From Kribbella rubisoli (GTDB taxonomy: Bacteria > Actinomycetota > Actinomycetes > Propionibacteriales > Kribbellaceae): a stretch of DNA of 64,000 nt. The translations under genes and the position numbers were made by a program. Shown here one piece after another: positions 31,980 to 40,292 of this stretch (the stretch's first letter is position 1; each line of letters opens with the position of its first letter). The notes beneath the pieces are model-generated. The model searched no databases and was not told the origin of the DNA. It saw only the letters and a list, made by a program, of their open reading frames with translations. Location of the stretch: the NCBI RefSeq assembly GCF_004217145.1, contig NZ_SHKR01000013.1:434001-498000 (forward strand), given 5' to 3'.

Positions 31980-32561
31980 ATGGCGGATGTCAAACACTTC
32001 GACGAGGGAGAAGCGCTGGCCACGGTCGAGCAGCTGTTCTGGCGTCGTGGGAGCGCGGCCACCGGGATCCAGGACGTGGTCGCGGCGACCGGGCTGAGTC
32101 GATCGAGTCTGTACAACGCCTTCGGCGGCAAGGACGACCTGTATGCGGCGGCCGCCCGGCGGTACCTCGATCAGCGGTCGCGGCCGATGTTCGACCAAGT
32201 GGCTGCGGATGGTCGTGGACTGGCCGCAGTACGCGCGTTCTTCGACCGGTTGCTGCGGTTGCGGCTGTCCGGGGAGTACGCCGGATGGGGCTGCATGATG
32301 GCGAATGCGAACGCGGACAACCCGCCGGAAGCGGTACGGGCGGTGCTCGCGGAGCATCACGCCGCACTGCGGGATGCGCTGGCGGTCGCGTTGACGGTTG
32401 CTCAGAGCAACGAGGAGTTGCGGTCCGGGGTCGAGGTGGAGGGCGCGGCGGAGCTGCTGACGCTGCTCGCCTACGCGGTGAACCTGCGGTCACGATCCGG
32501 TGCGACGCGGGCGCAGCTCAGGTCGGCGGTCACCGCGGCTCTGGCCGCACTGGCCAGCTGA
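31980..32561 (+). CDS. TetR/AcrR family regulator
   Basis: A 193-residue regulator. The N-terminal helix-turn-helix 'GIQDVVAATGLSRSSLYNAF' then 'GGKDDLY' is the TetR signature, and the C-terminal ligand-binding helices resemble the TetR_C group near 'GCMMANANADN'. ATG 31980 is fixed by the leaderless spacing. It probably represses itself and the HAD hydrolase through the 31944-31967 palindrome. Its 3' end overlaps the end of the convergent reductase gene by 32 bp. Confidence 0.92.
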   Translation: MADVKHFDEGEALATVEQLFWRRGSAATGIQDVVAATGLSRSSLYNAFGGKDDLYAAAARRYLDQRSRPMFDQVAADGRGLAAVRAFFDRLLRLRLSGEYAGWGCMMANANADNPPEAVRAVLAEHHAALRDALAVALTVAQSNEELRSGVEVEGAAELLTLLAYAVNLRSRSGATRAQLRSAVTAALAALAS

Positions 32562-33501
32562 TCCAGACGCGCGGATCGGGGCCCTTCGGGATGATGCCCG
32601 TCGGGTTGATGTTGTGGTGGGTCACGTAGTAGTGCCGCTTGATCTGGTCGAAGTCGACCGTCTCGCCGAAGCCGGGGCGCTGGTACAGGCGACGCGCGTA
32701 CGCCCATAGGTTGGGGAACTCGGTCAGCTTCTGCCGGTTGCACTTGAAATGCCCGTGGTACACCGCGTCGAAGCGGACCAGCGTCGTGAACAGCCGGATG
32801 TCCACCTCGCGGAGTGTGTCACCGACCAGGTACTCACGGTCCTGCAGCCGTCCCTCGAGTACGTCGAGACGCGCGAACAGGGCGTCGTACGCGGCGTCGT
32901 ACGCCTCCTGGCTGGTCGCGAAACCGCAGCGGTACACGCCGTTGTTGACGTCGCGGTAGATCTCGTCGATCAGGACGTCCATCTCGGCGCGATCCGGCGG
33001 GATCAGCTGCGGGGCGCCGGGTTTGTGGAAGTCGGTCCACTCCGTTGAGAGGTCGAGGGTGATCTGCGGGTAGTCGTTCGTCACCACGTCGCCGGTGTTC
33101 GTGTCGACGATTGCCGGCACGGTCACGCGTCCGTCGTACGACGGGTCTGTGCGCAGGTACGCCTCGGAGAGGAACTTGATGCCGAGCACCGGGTCGGTGT
33201 CGCCCGCGTCCAGAGTGAACCGCCAGCCGCGCTCGTCGCGGACCGGGTCGACGATCGCCAGACTGATCGGGTCCTCCAGGCCGAGCAGCCGGCGGACGAT
33301 GACGGACCGATGTGCCCACGGGCAGGCCAGGCTCACGACCAACCGGTACCGTCCCGGCTCGACCGGCCAGCGACCTTGATCATCGGGGCCTTCGCCCGGC
33401 CTCGAGGTGGAGTCTCGGGTGATCCGGCCGGTGAATCTGTTGCCCTGCCGCTTCCATTCGCCTGCCGATGACGTCTCCTGCACGAACTGTCCCGAGGCCA
33501 T
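32530..33501 (-). CDS. Glutathionyl-hydroquinone reductase-like (ECM4/YqjG)
   Basis: A 323-residue Xi-class GST-like protein. 'SLACPWAHRSVIVRRLLGLE' holds the active Cys of the CPWA motif, and 'IDEIYRDVNNGVYRCGFA' and 'LREVDIRLFTTLVRFDAVYH' are family segments of the C-terminal GST domain. Known members reduce glutathionyl-hydroquinones; actinomycetes use mycothiol, so the natural thiol here may differ. ATG 33501 fits a TAGTTT -10; the ATG further upstream adds a non-homologous leader. Confidence 0.9.
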   Translation of the reverse strand: MASGQFVQETSSAGEWKRQGNRFTGRITRDSTSRPGEGPDDQGRWPVEPGRYRLVVSLACPWAHRSVIVRRLLGLEDPISLAIVDPVRDERGWRFTLDAGDTDPVLGIKFLSEAYLRTDPSYDGRVTVPAIVDTNTGDVVTNDYPQITLDLSTEWTDFHKPGAPQLIPPDRAEMDVLIDEIYRDVNNGVYRCGFATSQEAYDAAYDALFARLDVLEGRLQDREYLVGDTLREVDIRLFTTLVRFDAVYHGHFKCNRQKLTEFPNLWAYARRLYQRPGFGETVDFDQIKRHYYVTHHNINPTGIIPKGPDPRVWISWPVRPEPR

Positions 33502-33508
33502 AACGACA

Positions 33509-33514
33509 AAACTA
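33509..33514 (-). promoter_or_regulatory. -10 element of the hydroquinone reductase gene (leaderless)
   Basis: On the minus strand TAGTTT, 7 nt, then ATG 33501. Confidence 0.65.
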
Positions 33515-33658
33515 CCCCCCGCTGGGAATTGGCTGAGGCTGTGGATGGTCACTGGCCGTGAGACGGCACTGGACGTTACAGTCGGGCTGACAAGGTCGTC
33601 CGGGACAGAGAGGTCACGGACGTCTTGCGCGGTAAGAAAACACCGCGGCCCGTGTACC

Positions 33659-33677
33659 CCGGCAACCGGTTTGCCGG
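33659..33677. promoter_or_regulatory. Inverted repeat upstream of the GntR gene
   Basis: CCGGCAA-CCGGT-TTGCCGG, 7-bp arms, 27 bp before the GntR start. It may be the GntR operator. Confidence 0.4.
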
Positions 33678-33704
33678 CCAGATTCCCAGGGATGCTGAGA
33701 CCTC

Positions 33705-34463
33705 ATGGCCCGCCCACGGAACAACCCAGGCGACCTCGCCGAGCTCCCTACCGAGCTGCGGACCGATCGTCCGAAGGGTGACCAGATTCGCGAGATTCTG
33801 GAGAACCTCACCCGCTCGCTGGCCGTCGGCACCGTGCTGCCGTCCGAACGCGTCCTGGCCGAGCGCTTCGGCGTGGCCCGGATGACGGTCCGGCAGGAAG
33901 TGGACCGGGTCGTGGCCGAGGGCCTGGCCAACCGCCGCCCTGGCGGCGGCACCTTCGTCGCCGAGCCCCGCCCGTCGCGGATGCTCGCCTCGTCGTTCAC
34001 CCAGGACATGATCAACCGCGGCATCCTGCCCGGCGCCAAGGTGCTCGAGCACCGCGTCGGCGCCGCCGACGAGGATCTCGCCCGCGAGCTCGAAGAGCCG
34101 ATCGGCACCCCCGTCCTGCACCTCACCCGCCTCCGCACCGCCGACGGCGACCCGATGGCGATCGAGCGCACCGCGCTCTCGCTGCAGCGCTACCCCGGCC
34201 TCGACGAGATCGACTTCGCCGAGAAGTCGCTCTACACCGAACTCTCCACCCGGTACGGCGTAACCCTCGGCATGGTCTCGGCTTCCATCGTCGCCGCCCC
34301 ACCGGAGCCCGGAGACGCCGAACTCCTCGAGATCGACAACTCCACCCCCTGCCTCATCATCACCGTCGCCCCCCGCACCGCCACCGACCAGGTCATCGAA
34401 TTCGGCCGCTCCGTCTATAGGTCGGACCGCTACGACATCACAGTTGCCTACCGCGCCACCTGA
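33705..34463 (+). CDS. GntR/UTRA (HutC-type) regulator
   Basis: A 252-residue regulator. The winged helix 'LAVGTVLPSERVLAERFGVA' with 'RMTVRQEVDRVVAEGLANRR' is GntR-type, and 'GGGTFVAEP' marks the wing. The C-terminal UTRA domain (about 90-245) has 'LHLTRLRTADGDPMAIERTA' and 'VIEFGRSVYRSDRYDI', which place it in the HutC/DasR group that binds sugar phosphates or urocanate. The convergent SIS and kinase genes suggest an amino-sugar or sugar-phosphate effector. Confidence 0.92.
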   Translation: MARPRNNPGDLAELPTELRTDRPKGDQIREILENLTRSLAVGTVLPSERVLAERFGVARMTVRQEVDRVVAEGLANRRPGGGTFVAEPRPSRMLASSFTQDMINRGILPGAKVLEHRVGAADEDLARELEEPIGTPVLHLTRLRTADGDPMAIERTALSLQRYPGLDEIDFAEKSLYTELSTRYGVTLGMVSASIVAAPPEPGDAELLEIDNSTPCLIITVAPRTATDQVIEFGRSVYRSDRYDITVAYRAT

Positions 34464-34492
34464 GCTGTAGTCAGCCTCCGGGCACGCGGGAG

Positions 34493-35044
34493 CTAGAGGT
34501 CGAGGTAGGTCTCGACCTCCGTCAAGATGATGTCTATTGGCTTTGTAGCGTCGACCCGTAGGTAGCCGTCGGCCGGGCGTTTTGTTCGTTGGAGCCAGGC
34601 TTGGAATAGCTGCTCGCCATCGATATCCGCGTCGCCCGCGTCTACGGCGTGCACGCTGATTCCTCGGCGCTGGCTTCGCAGCGGGGTTCGGGAGCTGAGG
34701 CGCTGACCGATCAGCGTGAGGTCGTCCGTGTGGGATTCCACGTACTTGTAGGCGACCCCCCTCTCATCAGCAATCGCGCGACCCGTCTCAAGAATCTCGT
34801 CGTACCCGCACGGGCTGTCGATCACCACGCTCAACCCCTGGTCCAACACGCTCCGGGCCAGCGAAAACATGACCGGATACGCGACCCGTCCACTCGCCTC
34901 GATAGATACGCCGCCATCGAGCACGGCGCTCCGGATGACATCGAGATCCACCACGACCGCGCCGTACCGCGCACCGATCTGGCGGGCGATCGTGGATTTC
35001 CCGGATCCCGGAAGGCCGGACATCTGCAGAAGGAATCGCTTCAT
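34493..35044 (-). CDS. P-loop kinase-like protein
   Basis: A 183-residue AAA_33/zeta-toxin-type small kinase. Walker A is 'GLPGSGKST' (about 10-18), followed by 'VVVDLDVIRSAVLDGG' (Walker B-like) and a late 'RTPLRSQRRGI' that could be the lid. It resembles predicted kinases of small molecules. ATG 35044 overlaps the stop of the SIS gene (TGATG), so it is translated after it. The substrate may be the sugar handled by the SIS protein. Confidence 0.82.
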   Translation of the reverse strand: MKRFLLQMSGLPGSGKSTIARQIGARYGAVVVDLDVIRSAVLDGGVSIEASGRVAYPVMFSLARSVLDQGLSVVIDSPCGYDEILETGRAIADERGVAYKYVESHTDDLTLIGQRLSSRTPLRSQRRGISVHAVDAGDADIDGEQLFQAWLQRTKRPADGYLRVDATKPIDIILTEVETYLDL

Positions 35045-35718
35045 CACACGTTCTGACTGCGGAGGACGTTCGGGGTTTCGCCGCGCTCCGCCAGGCGCGC
35101 AACGACCTCGACGGTCAGCGCCTGCACGAGCATTGCTCCCACCATCGTCGAGGTCGCGCCGGTGAGTTCCGGTGAGCCCGGGACCTCGATCAGCGCGTCA
35201 CCCGGTACGCCGCAGTTGTCGATCACCACGTCCGCGGTCTCGAACAACCGCTGACCGCCCGGCGCCCGGGACATGGTCGAGGTCGTATGCGCCATCGACG
35301 TCAGCGCGATCACCTGCGCACCCCGCTTCCGAGCACCCAGAGCGAACTCGACCGGTACGGCGTTCCGCCCCGAGTTCGAGGCGATCAGTACGACATCGCC
35401 GGACTCCACCTGATTGATCTCCAGCAAAACCTCGGCCAGCCCGGGCAGTCGTTCGAGCAGCGAGCTCTTCTGCAGCCCCTCGTGCAGCATCAGCCCGGGT
35501 TCGAGAATCGCCCGTACGTCGGCCAGCCCGCCGGCGCGCCCGTACAGCTCCTCGGCCAGCGCGTGGCTGTGCCCCGTCCCGAACGCCCAGAACCGCTTCC
35601 CGCCGGCGAGCGCCTCCGCGACCAGCCCCGCCGCTACCCGGATCGCCCCGAGTTGCGTCTCGGCCGCCTGCTGCGCGATCGCCAACGCCTTACCGAAGTA
35701 CTCCTCAGCCCCAGCCAT
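35044..35718 (-). CDS. SIS-domain sugar-phosphate-binding protein
   Basis: A 224-residue SIS (sugar isomerase) protein of the UPF0309 kind. 'GKRFWAFGTGHSHALAEEL' forms the phosphosugar loop, and 'VVLIASNSGRNAVPVEFALG' has the second SIS motif. It probably binds an amino-sugar phosphate. A TAGGTT -10 with 6 nt to ATG suggests a leaderless start. Upstream at 35731-35754 lies a tandem GCGATCC repeat that could be a GntR site. Confidence 0.85.
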   Translation of the reverse strand: MAGAEEYFGKALAIAQQAAETQLGAIRVAAGLVAEALAGGKRFWAFGTGHSHALAEELYGRAGGLADVRAILEPGLMLHEGLQKSSLLERLPGLAEVLLEINQVESGDVVLIASNSGRNAVPVEFALGARKRGAQVIALTSMAHTTSTMSRAPGGQRLFETADVVIDNCGVPGDALIEVPGSPELTGATSTMVGAMLVQALTVEVVARLAERGETPNVLRSQNV

Positions 35719-35724
35719 GCGCCG

Positions 35725-35730
35725 AACCTA
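35725..35730 (-). promoter_or_regulatory. -10 element of the SIS gene (leaderless)
   Basis: On the minus strand TAGGTT, 6 nt, then ATG 35718. Tandem GCGATCC copies lie directly upstream. Confidence 0.55.
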
Positions 35731-35763
35731 TCGTTCGCGATCCGCGATCCGCGAGCACCCTGA

Positions 35764-36369
35764 CTAGACCACTACGCCGATCGCGGTGCGATGGTGGGCC
35801 GGGTTGTCCACTTCGTCGACGAGCGCGACCGCGAGCTCGGCGTACGAGATCAACTCACCGGCGTCCGCCGGCGCGACGCGGTACCGGTCCTTGCGGGAAG
35901 GATCGGCGTGGTCGAAGTCTCCGGCCGGAGCGATCGATATCCAGTCGAGGGGCGATGCCGCGAACACATCCAGCGCCGCCTGATGCGCAAGGAAGAACGA
36001 TCGGTACTCCGTTGGATATCCGTCCGTGTCCATCAGCAACGTCCCGTCGGCCGTCGGCAGGATCGACGCCAGCCCGACCCACACGAATCGATTCACGCCG
36101 GCCTTCTCGAGCCCTTCGACCAAGGCGCGCGCCGCCGCCGGAAAGAACACCGCCGGGTCGCTCCCGCCGTCGTACACCGCCGCGATCACCGCGTCCTGCC
36201 CCGCCGTGAGCTCCGCGACACGCCCCGCGTCGGTCACATCTCCGACGGTCAGCGAGGTCCCGCCCGCCGTACGCGCGACACCAACCACCTCATGGCCTCT
36301 GCCGACGGCCTCCTCGACAGCCGCCGTACCGGCTCGTCCCCGCGCGCCGATCACCAGAATCTTGCTCAC
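35764..36369 (-). CDS. NmrA-like NAD(P)-binding protein
   Basis: A 201-residue atypical SDR/NmrA protein. 'ILVIGARGRAGTAAVEEAV' is the Rossmann Gly motif (GxxGxxG), and 'DAVIAAVYDG' and 'RFVWVGLAS' are typical for the group. It lacks an SDR YxxxK at the usual place, as NmrA-like redox sensors do. GTG 36369 is fixed by AAGGAGG with 5 nt spacing. It is divergent from a HxlR regulator that probably controls it. Confidence 0.88.
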   Translation of the reverse strand: MSKILVIGARGRAGTAAVEEAVGRGHEVVGVARTAGGTSLTVGDVTDAGRVAELTAGQDAVIAAVYDGGSDPAVFFPAAARALVEGLEKAGVNRFVWVGLASILPTADGTLLMDTDGYPTEYRSFFLAHQAALDVFAASPLDWISIAPAGDFDHADPSRKDRYRVAPADAGELISYAELAVALVDEVDNPAHHRTAIGVVV

Positions 36370-36427
36370 CGCAACCTCCTTGGAATGGGTACGGCGAAGG
36401 TAGGCGGGAGCGTGGTTACCGATTGGA

Positions 36428-36433
36428 TACCTT
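36428..36433 (+). promoter_or_regulatory. -10 element of the HxlR gene (leaderless)
   Basis: TACCTT, 7 nt, then ATG 36441. Related GGTTACC and GGATACC words overlap it and may form the regulator's own site. Confidence 0.6.
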
Positions 36434-36440
36434 GGTAGCT

Positions 36441-36794
36441 ATGGAGGCGCTCCGAGCGGATATGTTCGAAGAGATCTGCCCGTCGACCCTGCTGCCGTTC
36501 AAGGTCGGCGGCGACAAGTGGGCGGGGATGGTGCTGCGCTGCCTGGAGGGCGGCCCCCGGCGGTACTCCGAACTGCGCGTGCCGCTGGCCCGGATCAGCC
36601 CCAAGATGCTGACCCAGTCCCTGCGGTCGCTCGAGCGCGACGGATTCGTCCGGCGGACGGAGTACGCCGACCCGGCGCGGCGCGTCACATACGAGCTGAC
36701 CGGCCTCGGGCGGAGCCTGCTCGAACCGCTGCGGGCGTTCTGTGACTGGGCCGAGGACCACTGGGACGAGCTGCTGGACGCGCGCGAATCGTAG
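36441..36794 (+). CDS. HxlR family winged-helix regulator
   Basis: A 117-residue MarR/HxlR-type repressor or activator. 'GGDKWAGMVLRCLEGGPRRY' then 'LRVPLARISPKMLTQSLRSL' and 'ERDGFVRR' match the HxlR winged helix. ATG 36441 is fixed by the leaderless spacing; the earlier TTG-led extension has no homology. Its role is likely control of the divergent NmrA gene; the effector is unknown, but many HxlR proteins sense electrophiles or redox state. Confidence 0.9.
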   Translation: MEALRADMFEEICPSTLLPFKVGGDKWAGMVLRCLEGGPRRYSELRVPLARISPKMLTQSLRSLERDGFVRRTEYADPARRVTYELTGLGRSLLEPLRAFCDWAEDHWDELLDARES

Positions 36795-36838
36795 GTTGCG
36801 CCAACGCTGAGGTCACCGGCGAAGAACCTGTCAGCGCT

Positions 36839-36844
36839 TACACT
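36839..36844 (+). promoter_or_regulatory. -10 element of the MarR gene (leaderless)
   Basis: TACACT, 6 nt, then GTG 36851. Confidence 0.6.
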
Positions 36845-36850
36845 GCCACC

Positions 36851-37294
36851 GTGGACGAGCAGACTCCGACTGCCCTGACTCAGTTGCCGAGCTGGCTGCT
36901 GACCCAGAGCGCAGCGCAGGCGAGCCGGATCGTGACCGAGTCGTTCGGCGCAGTCGGGGCGCGGACGTACCATTTCCGGCTGCTGGCGACGCTGGTCGAG
37001 TTCGGGCCGGCCAGTCAGGCCGCTCTCGGCCGGCACAGCTCGATCGACCGCAGCGACGTGGTTGCCGCGCTCAACGAACTGGAGGCGGACGGGTTCGTCG
37101 AACGCAGCCCCGACCCGGCCGATGCCCGCCGCAACATCATCACGATCACCACGGCCGGCAAGCGGCAGTACAAGCGGCTGACGACTCTGGCCGGCAAGGT
37201 GCAGGAAGAGATCTTCGCGCCGCTGTCAGCCACCGACCGGGCCCGCCTGACGACGATCCTCGCCAAGCTCCGGACCTACCACCAGGGGCAGTAG
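36851..37294 (+). CDS. MarR family regulator
   Basis: A 147-residue MarR-type regulator. The winged helix is 'SQAALGRHSSIDRSDVVAAL', 'NELEADGFVERSPDPADARR' and 'NIITITTAGKRQYKRL', including the conserved DxRR wing. No obvious target is adjacent; downstream are a candidate small ORF on the other strand and acs. GTG 36851 fits a leaderless promoter. Confidence 0.92.
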   Translation: MDEQTPTALTQLPSWLLTQSAAQASRIVTESFGAVGARTYHFRLLATLVEFGPASQAALGRHSSIDRSDVVAALNELEADGFVERSPDPADARRNIITITTAGKRQYKRLTTLAGKVQEEIFAPLSATDRARLTTILAKLRTYHQGQ

Positions 37295-37297
37295 GCC

Positions 37298-37441
37298 CTA
37301 CCCGTTCGGCAGCTGGGCGCGAGCGGCCCGCTGAGTACGCCGGACGCGCAGCTCACGGGCGTGAACCCGCCGCCGAGCGGCCCGGGAGATCTTCCGGCCT
37401 TCATCGGCGACAGGACTCGGCGTCTGGGATCTCAGCTGCAT
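37298..37441 (-). CDS. Possible small Arg-rich protein
   Basis: A 47-residue reading frame starting 'MQLRSQTPSPVADEGRKISR' and followed by a strongly basic Arg/Ala-rich stretch ending 'QLPNG'. It is convergent with the MarR gene 3 bp away. Third-position GC is lower than in neighbouring genes and no ribosome-binding site is clear, so coding status is open. A GTG 9 nt upstream is an alternative start. Confidence 0.3.
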   Translation of the reverse strand: MQLRSQTPSPVADEGRKISRAARRRVHARELRVRRTQRAARAQLPNG

Positions 37442-37688
37442 CGGGTTCACGTCAGGTCCGATGCACAGTCCGCGCGATCGGTTCCGTCGTACGGCAGATT
37501 GACCCTCACACCCACCGCGGCCGATCACAGCCTGTTGGCCCCGGCTGACCGCCAGGCCCGGAATTGGTCCTGTTCGGCGCAGATTCGAAACGACTCGGCG
37601 ATACACCGGTTCCGTGGCAGAGTCAGCGTTGGTAGAAAGGTAGCCGGGCGCGCCGGCGCGCCGAAGCCAGCGATGAGGAGTCGTCGAC
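37442..37688 (+). other. Intergenic region upstream of acs
   Basis: About 250 bp without a convincing gene. It must hold the acs promoter. I see GAGGAG 8 nt before the acs GTG (37689) but no clear CRP palindrome; one TCACA half-site occurs near 37525. Confidence 0.5.
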
Positions 37689-39680
37689 GTGACGAATGCA
37701 GAGTCACCCCAGCCCGAGGCCCAGTCCGAGGCGCTGTCGAACCTGATGCACGAGGAGCGCCGCTTCGAGCCGCCCGCCGAGCTCGCCGCGAACGCGAACC
37801 TCAAGTCCGACGCGTACGAGCGGGCCGCGGCCGACCTGGAGGGGTTCTGGGCCGAGCAGGCCAAGCGCATCACCTGGGCCACCGAGCCGACGGAGACGCT
37901 GGACTGGAGCAACCCGCCGTTCGCCAAGTGGTACGCCGACGGCAGGCTGAACGCGGCGTACAACTGCGTCGACCGTCACGTCGAGAACGGTCTCGGCGAC
38001 AAGGTCGCGTACTACTTCGAGGGCGAGCCGGGTGACACCCGCGAGATCACCTATGCGCAGCTCAAGGACGAGGTCAGCAAGGCGGCCAACGCGCTGCTCG
38101 AGCTGAACGTCCAGGCCGGCGAGATCGTCGCGATCTACATGCCGATGATCCCCGAGACCGTGGTCGCAATGCTCGCCTGCGCCCGGATCGGCGCGCCGCA
38201 CACGGTCATCTTCGGAGGCTTCTCGTCCGAGGCGCTGAAGGACCGGATCCTGGACTGCGACGCCCGCGTCGTGATCACCTCCGACGGTGGCTACCGCCGG
38301 GGCGCACCGGCGGCGTTGAAGCCCGCGGTGGACGCCGCGCTGGTCGACTGCCCGGACGTGCGCAACGTGCTCGTGGTGAAGCGCACCGGCCAGGAGACCG
38401 CGATGGTCGAGGACCGCGACCTGTGGTGGGAGGACTTCGTCGGCAAGCAGTCCGCGGACCACACGCCCGAGGCCTTCGACGCCGAGCACCCGCTGTACGT
38501 GATGTACACGTCGGGCAGCACGGGCAAGCCGAAGGGCATCCTGCACACGACGGGCGGCTACCTGGTCGGCACGTCGTACACGCAGTGGGGCGTCTTCGAC
38601 CTGAAGCCGGACACCGACGTCTACTGGACCGCCGCCGACATCGGCTGGGTCACCGGCCACAGCTACATCGTGTACGGCGCACTCGCGAACGCGACCACCT
38701 CCGTGCTGTACGAAGGCACCCCGGACACCCCGCACCAGGGCCGCTGGTGGGAGATCGTGCAGAAGTACAAGGTGTCGATCCTGTACTGCGCTCCGACCGC
38801 GATCCGCACGTTCATGAAGTGGGGCGCGGACATCCCGGCGAAGTTCGACCTGTCGACGCTGCGGGTGATCGGGTCGGTCGGCGAGCCGATCAACCCCGAG
38901 GCGTACGTCTGGTACCGCGAGAACATCGGCGGGAACAAGGCGCCGGTCGTCGACACGTGGTGGCAGACCGAGACCGGTATGCACATGATCTCGCCGCTGC
39001 CGGGCGTGACCGCCGGCAAGCCGGGCGCCGCGATGCGGGCGATCCCGGGTGTGTCGGTCGACGTGGTGGACGACGCGGGGAACTCGGTGCCTGATGGGTC
39101 CGGCGGGTACCTCGTGATCACGAAGCCGTGGCCGGCGATGCTGCGGACGCTGTGGGGCGACGACCAGCGTTTCATCGACACGTACTGGTCCCGCTGGCCG
39201 GGCGTGTACTTCGCCGGCGACGGCGCGAAGAAGGACGAGGACGGCGACCTGTGGCTGCTCGGCCGCGTCGACGACGTGATGAACGTGTCGGGTCACCGCT
39301 TGTCCACGACCGAGATCGAGTCCGCCCTGGTCTCGCACCCGAAGGTGGCCGAGGCCGCCGTCGTCGGTGCGTCCGACCCGACCACCGGTCAGGCGATCGC
39401 CGCGTTCGTCATCCTGCGCTCCGAAGCTGGTGACGGCGGCCCCGACGTGGTCCAGGAACTCCGCAACCACGTAGCCAAGGAAATCGGCCCGATCGCCAAG
39501 CCCCGCCAGATCATGGTCGTCTCCGAACTCCCCAAGACCCGCTCCGGCAAGATCATGCGCCGCCTCCTCCGCGACGTAGCCGAAAACCGCGAGGTAGGCG
39601 ACGTCACCACCCTCGCCGACTCCACCGTCATGGACCTCATCAAAACCAACCTCGCCGCCGGCAAGTCCGACGAAGACTGA
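37689..39680 (+). CDS. acs: Acetyl-CoA synthetase
   Basis: A 663-residue AMP-forming acetate-CoA ligase. 'YTSGSTGKPKGI' is the ATP-binding core motif A3, 'TWWQTETGM' the A5-type motif with the acetate-pocket Trp, and 'KTRSGKIMRR' near the C-terminus has the catalytic Lys that acetyltransferases modify. Acetate plus ATP plus CoA gives acetyl-CoA. GTG 37689 has GAGGAG 8 nt upstream. Its last 250 nt become C- and A-rich before a strong terminator. An acetate-type permease is encoded at 47761-49398 in this window. Confidence 0.96.
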   Translation: MTNAESPQPEAQSEALSNLMHEERRFEPPAELAANANLKSDAYERAAADLEGFWAEQAKRITWATEPTETLDWSNPPFAKWYADGRLNAAYNCVDRHVENGLGDKVAYYFEGEPGDTREITYAQLKDEVSKAANALLELNVQAGEIVAIYMPMIPETVVAMLACARIGAPHTVIFGGFSSEALKDRILDCDARVVITSDGGYRRGAPAALKPAVDAALVDCPDVRNVLVVKRTGQETAMVEDRDLWWEDFVGKQSADHTPEAFDAEHPLYVMYTSGSTGKPKGILHTTGGYLVGTSYTQWGVFDLKPDTDVYWTAADIGWVTGHSYIVYGALANATTSVLYEGTPDTPHQGRWWEIVQKYKVSILYCAPTAIRTFMKWGADIPAKFDLSTLRVIGSVGEPINPEAYVWYRENIGGNKAPVVDTWWQTETGMHMISPLPGVTAGKPGAAMRAIPGVSVDVVDDAGNSVPDGSGGYLVITKPWPAMLRTLWGDDQRFIDTYWSRWPGVYFAGDGAKKDEDGDLWLLGRVDDVMNVSGHRLSTTEIESALVSHPKVAEAAVVGASDPTTGQAIAAFVILRSEAGDGGPDVVQELRNHVAKEIGPIAKPRQIMVVSELPKTRSGKIMRRLLRDVAENREVGDVTTLADSTVMDLIKTNLAAGKSDED

Positions 39681-39694
39681 GCACTTCGGCAAGT

Positions 39695-39726
39695 CAGCAG
39701 GCCCCCGGTTCGCCGGGGGCCTGCTG
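39695..39726. terminator. Bidirectional terminator between acs and DUF402
   Basis: CAGCAGGCCCCCGG-TTCG-CCGGGGGCCTGCTG, a perfect 14-bp stem with a UUCG tetraloop, between convergent genes. Confidence 0.92.
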
Positions 39727-39730
39727 CCGT

Positions 39731-40243
39731 TCAGGCGGGTTCCTCCAAGAGAGACGGAAGTTGTTCGAGGGCGACTACCTCCGCGGGTGGGAAAGCTCGT
39801 GACTCGCCGATCGGCCCCTCGGCCTCGCCGCGGAGGTAGTGGTTGATGAAGTGTTGGGTTTGGGTGAGGACGGTGGCGCACTGGGTTGGGGTGATCTGGC
39901 CGGTGCTGAGGGCGTCCGCGAATTCGTCGAGGTCGAGGAGTTGGTAGCGGTTTGCGGCGGGTGGAATCAGTAGGTCGACGTACAGGTCGCGGACGACCAG
40001 GCCGGCGTCGGTGTGGTCGATCTCGACGAGGTCGACGTACCACCAGCCCTCGACCGGGCCCTCGAACACGGCCGGCTTGGTCAGTTGGATGCCCTCGTTG
40101 AGGAGCAGGTAGCTGCGGTCGACGGTGGGTCGGCCGGGCACCTGGTACTTGGGCAGGATCTTGACGTCGTAGGCGACAACGTCCCCGACCCGCCGGCCGG
40201 GGCACCACTGGCCGCTTCGATGGAACACCTGGATGTCATCCAC
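39731..40243 (-). CDS. DUF402 domain protein
   Basis: A 170-residue DUF402 protein. 'GWWYVDLVEIDHTDAGLVVR' then 'DLYVDLLIPPAANRYQLLDL' match the domain, whose known members (FomD and a nucleoside-diphosphate phosphatase group) use conserved Asp and Asn residues and divalent metal. The exact substrate is unknown. The start is GTG 40243, with AAGAGT 6 nt upstream. The 3' half of the coding strand is exceptionally C-rich and G-poor (plus-strand 39841-39960: 58 G, 18 C). Confidence 0.85.
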   Translation of the reverse strand: MDDIQVFHRSGQWCPGRRVGDVVAYDVKILPKYQVPGRPTVDRSYLLLNEGIQLTKPAVFEGPVEGWWYVDLVEIDHTDAGLVVRDLYVDLLIPPAANRYQLLDLDEFADALSTGQITPTQCATVLTQTQHFINHYLRGEAEGPIGESRAFPPAEVVALEQLPSLLEEPA

Positions 40244-40280
40244 CGCGCGACTCTTTCACGGGAGGACCCCGGGTGGGGCT

Positions 40281-40286
40281 TACCTT
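40281..40286 (+). promoter_or_regulatory. -10 element of the CopD-like gene (leaderless)
   Basis: TACCTT, 6 nt, then GTG 40293. Confidence 0.6.
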
Positions 40287-40292
40287 CGGGGG

